In this document: in pieces, positions 61,720 to 64,000 of the stretch
Numbering within the stretch: position 1 is the stretch's first letter
Layout of the letters: every line of letters starts with the position of its first letter
NCBI GenBank assembly: GCA_947173485.1
Contig: CAMWFH010000005.1
Coordinates: 82,619 to 146,618 of the forward strand
Length of the DNA stretch: 64,000 nucleotides
Source: an uncultured Clostridia bacterium
GTDB lineage: Bacteria > Bacillota > Clostridia > Oscillospirales > Oscillospiraceae
Direction: 5' to 3'
Program-made: the position numbers and the translations under genes
Notes under the pieces: generated by a model
What the model saw: only the letters and a program-made list of their open reading frames with translations
What the model was told of the DNA's origin: nothing
Databases searched by the model: none

Positions 61720-62166
61720 ATGGAAGTTGTTTATCGGTGTTGTTGTGGAATCGATGTGCATAAGAAACTGATCGTGGCCTGTCTGAACGACGGCGGCAGA
61801 CAGGAGTTACGGGAGTTTGGCACAGCCACCAGCAAGATCAAAACCATGGCAAACTGGCTCATAGAATCGGGCTGTGAAATGATAGCTATGGAGAGTACGG
61901 GGGTGCATTGGAAACTGCTATACGATTTTCTTGAACTCATGGATCTGAACGCTATGGCCGTCAACGCATCGCACATGAAAGCCCTGCCGGGGCGTAAGAC
62001 CGATGTGAAGGATGCGGAGTGGATCGCCAATCTGCTCCGGCATGGTCTGCTGAAAGCCAGTTTTATCCCAAGCCGCAAGCAGCGGGAGTTGCGGGAGCTT
62101 GCCCGGTATCGGAAGAGCCTGATTGAAGAACGCAACCGTGTGGTTCACCTCATGATAATGCAGTTG
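61720..62166 (+). pseudogene. IS110-family transposase, N-terminal fragment
   Basis: The 150 retained residues hold the DEDD-type catalytic domain of IS110 transposases: CGIDVHKKLIVACL at the start, MESTGVHWKLLYDFLE near residue 60, and NASHMKALPGRKTDVKDAEW near residue 88. Full proteins are about 400 residues and end in a transposase-20 domain, which is absent. The frame joins an IS3 fragment at about 62167. AAGGAG lies before the ATG. Confidence 0.85.
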
Positions 62167-62168
62167 CG

Positions 62169-62317
62169 GAATCCTTTTTCGTCTCAATCAAAAAGAGGAT
62201 TTCCGCCGCAACTATTATTCGACATTGGAGCAGTTTCAGACCACTGTAGATGCGTATGTTGAATTTTATAATGATTATCGCCTGCACCAGCGTCTCGGCC
62301 AGCTTACACCAAATTAA
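62169..62317 (+). mobile_element. IS3-family transposase C-terminal remnant
   Basis: After ESFF, a shifted frame reads RLNQKEDFRRNYYSTLEQFQ and then AYVEFYNDYRLHQRLGQLTP before a stop. This is the C-terminal end of an IS3/IS150-type integrase. The usual continuation (AEAEY) follows the stop codon in frame, so the TAA looks like a point mutation. It directly abuts the IS110 fragment, marking an insertion or deletion scar. Confidence 0.7.
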
Positions 62318-62396
62318 GCAGAGGCAGAATATCGCGTCGCAAAGAGCGTATAAGAAAATACCTAGAGCAACAAGCAGATCGAAAAGACTGTCCAGT

Positions 62397-62741
62397 TTAC
62401 TGTAGGCATTCCACCCGCGCCTGGATGGTCAGATTTGCCTCCAGGATGACCACGTTCTGGGTCCAGCCTATGGTCATAGCCTGGGTCAGCAGCTCTGGAG
62501 TGCTCTCATAGGTGCGGTAGAATTCCCGCATCCGGCGCAGGTTCCGGGGAGAAAAGCCAGAGGCGTTAGGATAGGTGTCGTTCAAATATGCCGCAGCGGC
62601 GACTGCCGCCCCTTTCTCGGTCCTGCCGTTGACCACCCGGCCTATCCCACAGTACAGCTCCATCTGAGGCAGACCGGCGGCCATCAGCGCATCCAGCGCC
62701 GCGAACATGGTAGTGTAGTCTGTGGGCTTCTTGACGTTCAT
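62397..62741 (-). pseudogene. YhcG/DUF1016 N-terminal fragment
   Basis: This is a 114-residue product. It matches the N-terminal domain of YhcG-type PDDEXK nucleases: AALDALMAAGLPQMELYCGIG near residue 13, then AYLNDTYPNASGFSPRNLRR and MREFYRTYE, and IGWTQNVVILE. Full proteins are about 340 residues with a C-terminal nuclease. The last ten residues (TIQARVECLQ) diverge where the IS remnant begins, so the gene is truncated. The ATG has GGGAGG upstream, so the fragment may still be translated. Confidence 0.7.
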
Positions 62742-62881
62742 GGTCTCCCTCCTTCCCGGTGCTGAGCGCCTGTTGATGAAAATATCGTTGGGACAGCTCT
62801 TTTTGAAAATTTGCAGAGGCCCCTATAGCCATATGCCCTGAGATGTGGTATACTGATAATAACAACAAGGGAGGGGCGCCC

Positions 62882-63745
62882 ATGAGTAAGCTGCAATATA
62901 CCTTCAAGACCGACACGCTGTTCAAAATGCTGTTCGTCCAGTATCCTGAGCTTTTGAAGAAATTGGTGGCGGCGCTGCTGGGCATCCCTTTGGAGAGCAT
63001 CGAGCAGTTCACCATCCGCAACCCGGAGATGCCGCCGGATAACCTGGGAGATAAGTTCTGCCGCCTGGATATCAATATGACAGTGAACGGACAACGGGTG
63101 GACCTGGAGGTCCAGATCGGCAACGAGGGAGACTATCCAGAGCGGGTACTGTTCTACTGGGCACGGGAGTTCTCCTCCGCACTCCCCAAGGGACAGGGAT
63201 ATGGGATCCTGCCAAGGACCGTGGTCATCAGCATCATCGACTTTGTGCTGTTCGACTGCGAGGCGTATCAGTCCTTTTTCCAGCCCTTGGAGGTGGAGCG
63301 TCACACACTGCTGTCGGATAAGATGGGGCTCCACTTCTTCGAGCTGCCCAAGCTGCCGGAGGTAGTCGGCGAGAAGGATAAGTTGTTGCTGTGGCTGTCC
63401 CTGTTCAAGGCGGAAACAGAGGAAGAGCTGACGAAGATCGATGAGATGGAGGTGCCGGAGATGAGCCAAGCGATCAACGCCTACTATACGATCACCGCAT
63501 CCTCGGAGTTCCGGGAGAAGGAGCGCTTGCGCGCCAAGGCCCGTCATGACGAGGCCCAGGCACTGTATAACGCCAGACGGAAGGGACAGGAAGAGGGCCG
63601 GGCAGAGGGCGAGGCAAAAGGCCGGGCAGAGGGGAAACTGGAGATCGCTCGCAATCTATTGGAGATGGGGCTGTCGTCTACGCAGATCGCGGCGGCGACC
63701 GGGTTGAGCTGCGAGGAGATAGAGCAGTTGCGCCGTTCATTGTGA
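62882..63745 (+). CDS. Rpn-family nuclease / PD-(D/E)XK transposase-like protein
   Basis: This 287-residue protein is of the Rpn (YhgA-like) family. The PD-(D/E)XK core includes FKTDTLFKMLFVQYPELL near residue 7, then KFCRLDINMTVNGQRVDLEVQIGN near residues 60-85, which supplies Asp and E-x-Q. YYTITASSEFREKERLRAKA precedes a Glu/Gly-rich tail and a C-terminal helix typical of the family (IARNLLEMGLSSTQIAAATG). Members promote RecA-independent recombination or act in phage defence. The ATG follows GGGAGG. It diverges from the YhcG fragment. Confidence 0.87.
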   Translation: MSKLQYTFKTDTLFKMLFVQYPELLKKLVAALLGIPLESIEQFTIRNPEMPPDNLGDKFCRLDINMTVNGQRVDLEVQIGNEGDYPERVLFYWAREFSSALPKGQGYGILPRTVVISIIDFVLFDCEAYQSFFQPLEVERHTLLSDKMGLHFFELPKLPEVVGEKDKLLLWLSLFKAETEEELTKIDEMEVPEMSQAINAYYTITASSEFREKERLRAKARHDEAQALYNARRKGQEEGRAEGEAKGRAEGKLEIARNLLEMGLSSTQIAAATGLSCEEIEQLRRSL

Positions 63746-63810
63746 GCTATCTCAAAAAGGGAAATAGAAGCTGAGCTCGACGCTCCTCTTAGCCTATCCT
63801 CACATAGCAA

Positions 63811-63842
63811 ACGGGAACAGCGGGCTGCCCTGCTGTTCCCGT
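63811..63842. terminator. Hairpin between convergent genes
   Basis: An 11-bp perfect stem (ACGGGAACAGC / GCTGTTCCCGT) with a 10-base loop lies between the Rpn gene and the leftward phosphoesterase. There is no T-run; it is a possible bidirectional terminator. Confidence 0.55.
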
Positions 63843-63881
63843 TCACTATGTCCTCCCCTATATGGCCTGGACGATCTGCTC

Positions 63882-64000
63882 CTAGAGGAGGATGTGCTCC
63901 CTTGTCACATACCTGTTGTCGTGATAGTGGCCGAACGACCAGTAATGGAAGTCCAGCCGCCGGCGGACCATCTCCAGGAAGTCTGTCAGTACATCTGGAC
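63882..64000 (-). CDS. Metallophosphoesterase, C-terminal end (partial)
   Basis: The minus-strand frame entering from the window edge reads DVLTDFLEMVRRRLDFHYWS followed by FGHYHDNR, where GHYH is the C-terminal metal motif of calcineurin-like phosphoesterases. It ends at a TAG after REHILL. The next in-frame codons give EQIVQAI and then a second TAG, so the first TAG seems to replace a tyrosine of the usual YEQI-type end. Only about 39 residues are visible. Confidence 0.65.
   Translation of the reverse strand, partial: PDVLTDFLEMVRRRLDFHYWSFGHYHDNRYVTREHILL

Overview
The window looks like chromosome of a Gram-positive anaerobe of the Oscillospiraceae type (GC-rich gut Clostridia such as Flavonifractor or Lawsonibacter relatives). 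The basis is indirect: high GC, strong AGGAGG ribosome sites, LAAC lipoboxes, SLH-anchored surface proteins, corrinoid methyltransferases and a replication-initiator remnant typical of clostridial conjugative elements. Genus is inference.

Layout. 1-300: three tRNA genes (His, Arg, Gly). 0.5-3.2 kb: a HAD phosphatase, an Xre regulator divergent from a SLOG/hypothetical pair across a long dyad, and a small membrane protein. 3.2-14.9 kb: one catabolic locus. A leftward operon encodes a Zn-dehydrogenase, a 2-hydroxyacid dehydrogenase, a broken KDG kinase and KDPG aldolase. A rightward operon encodes a complete Liv-type ABC importer, an aminotransferase and an intact KDG kinase. An IclR gene lies between them. 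A motif of form ATyGTGrAAy recurs at all three promoters, so the locus reads as one IclR regulon, probably for an amino-sugar acid or related compound entering at KDG. 15.0-16.7 kb: AIM24 and TerD proteins.

16.9-28.7 kb holds the most unusual system. An MtmB-family methyltransferase has an ordinary Ser codon at the pyrrolysine position. It is followed by evidence for a partner set: its corrinoid protein and two NCS2 nucleobase permeases on the same strand, and, divergently, a UroD/MtaA-type methyltransferase fused to a thioredoxin-like domain. Next to that is an operon of CobW GTPase, PadR regulator, ferredoxin and a ThiXYZ/SsuABC-like importer. I infer corrinoid-dependent demethylation of an N-methylated nucleobase or similar heterocycle.

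29-32 kb: glycogen synthase and a PHP phosphoesterase. 32.5-56 kb: a cell-surface region with a LuxR/MalT-type regulator, an SLH surface protein, an unfamiliar 1145-residue protein (cold-shock-like domains, helical repeats, zinc ribbons), an orphan GHKL kinase and a 12.1-kb SLH gene split by three single-base frameshifts. 56-57.5 kb: a MATE transporter. 57.6-61.4 kb: csm6-cas2-cas1 and a 10-repeat CRISPR array with no effector complex in the window; the array abuts a broken replication initiator. 61.7-64 kb: mobile-element scars (IS110 and IS3 fragments, truncated YhcG), an Rpn nuclease and the end of a phosphoesterase.
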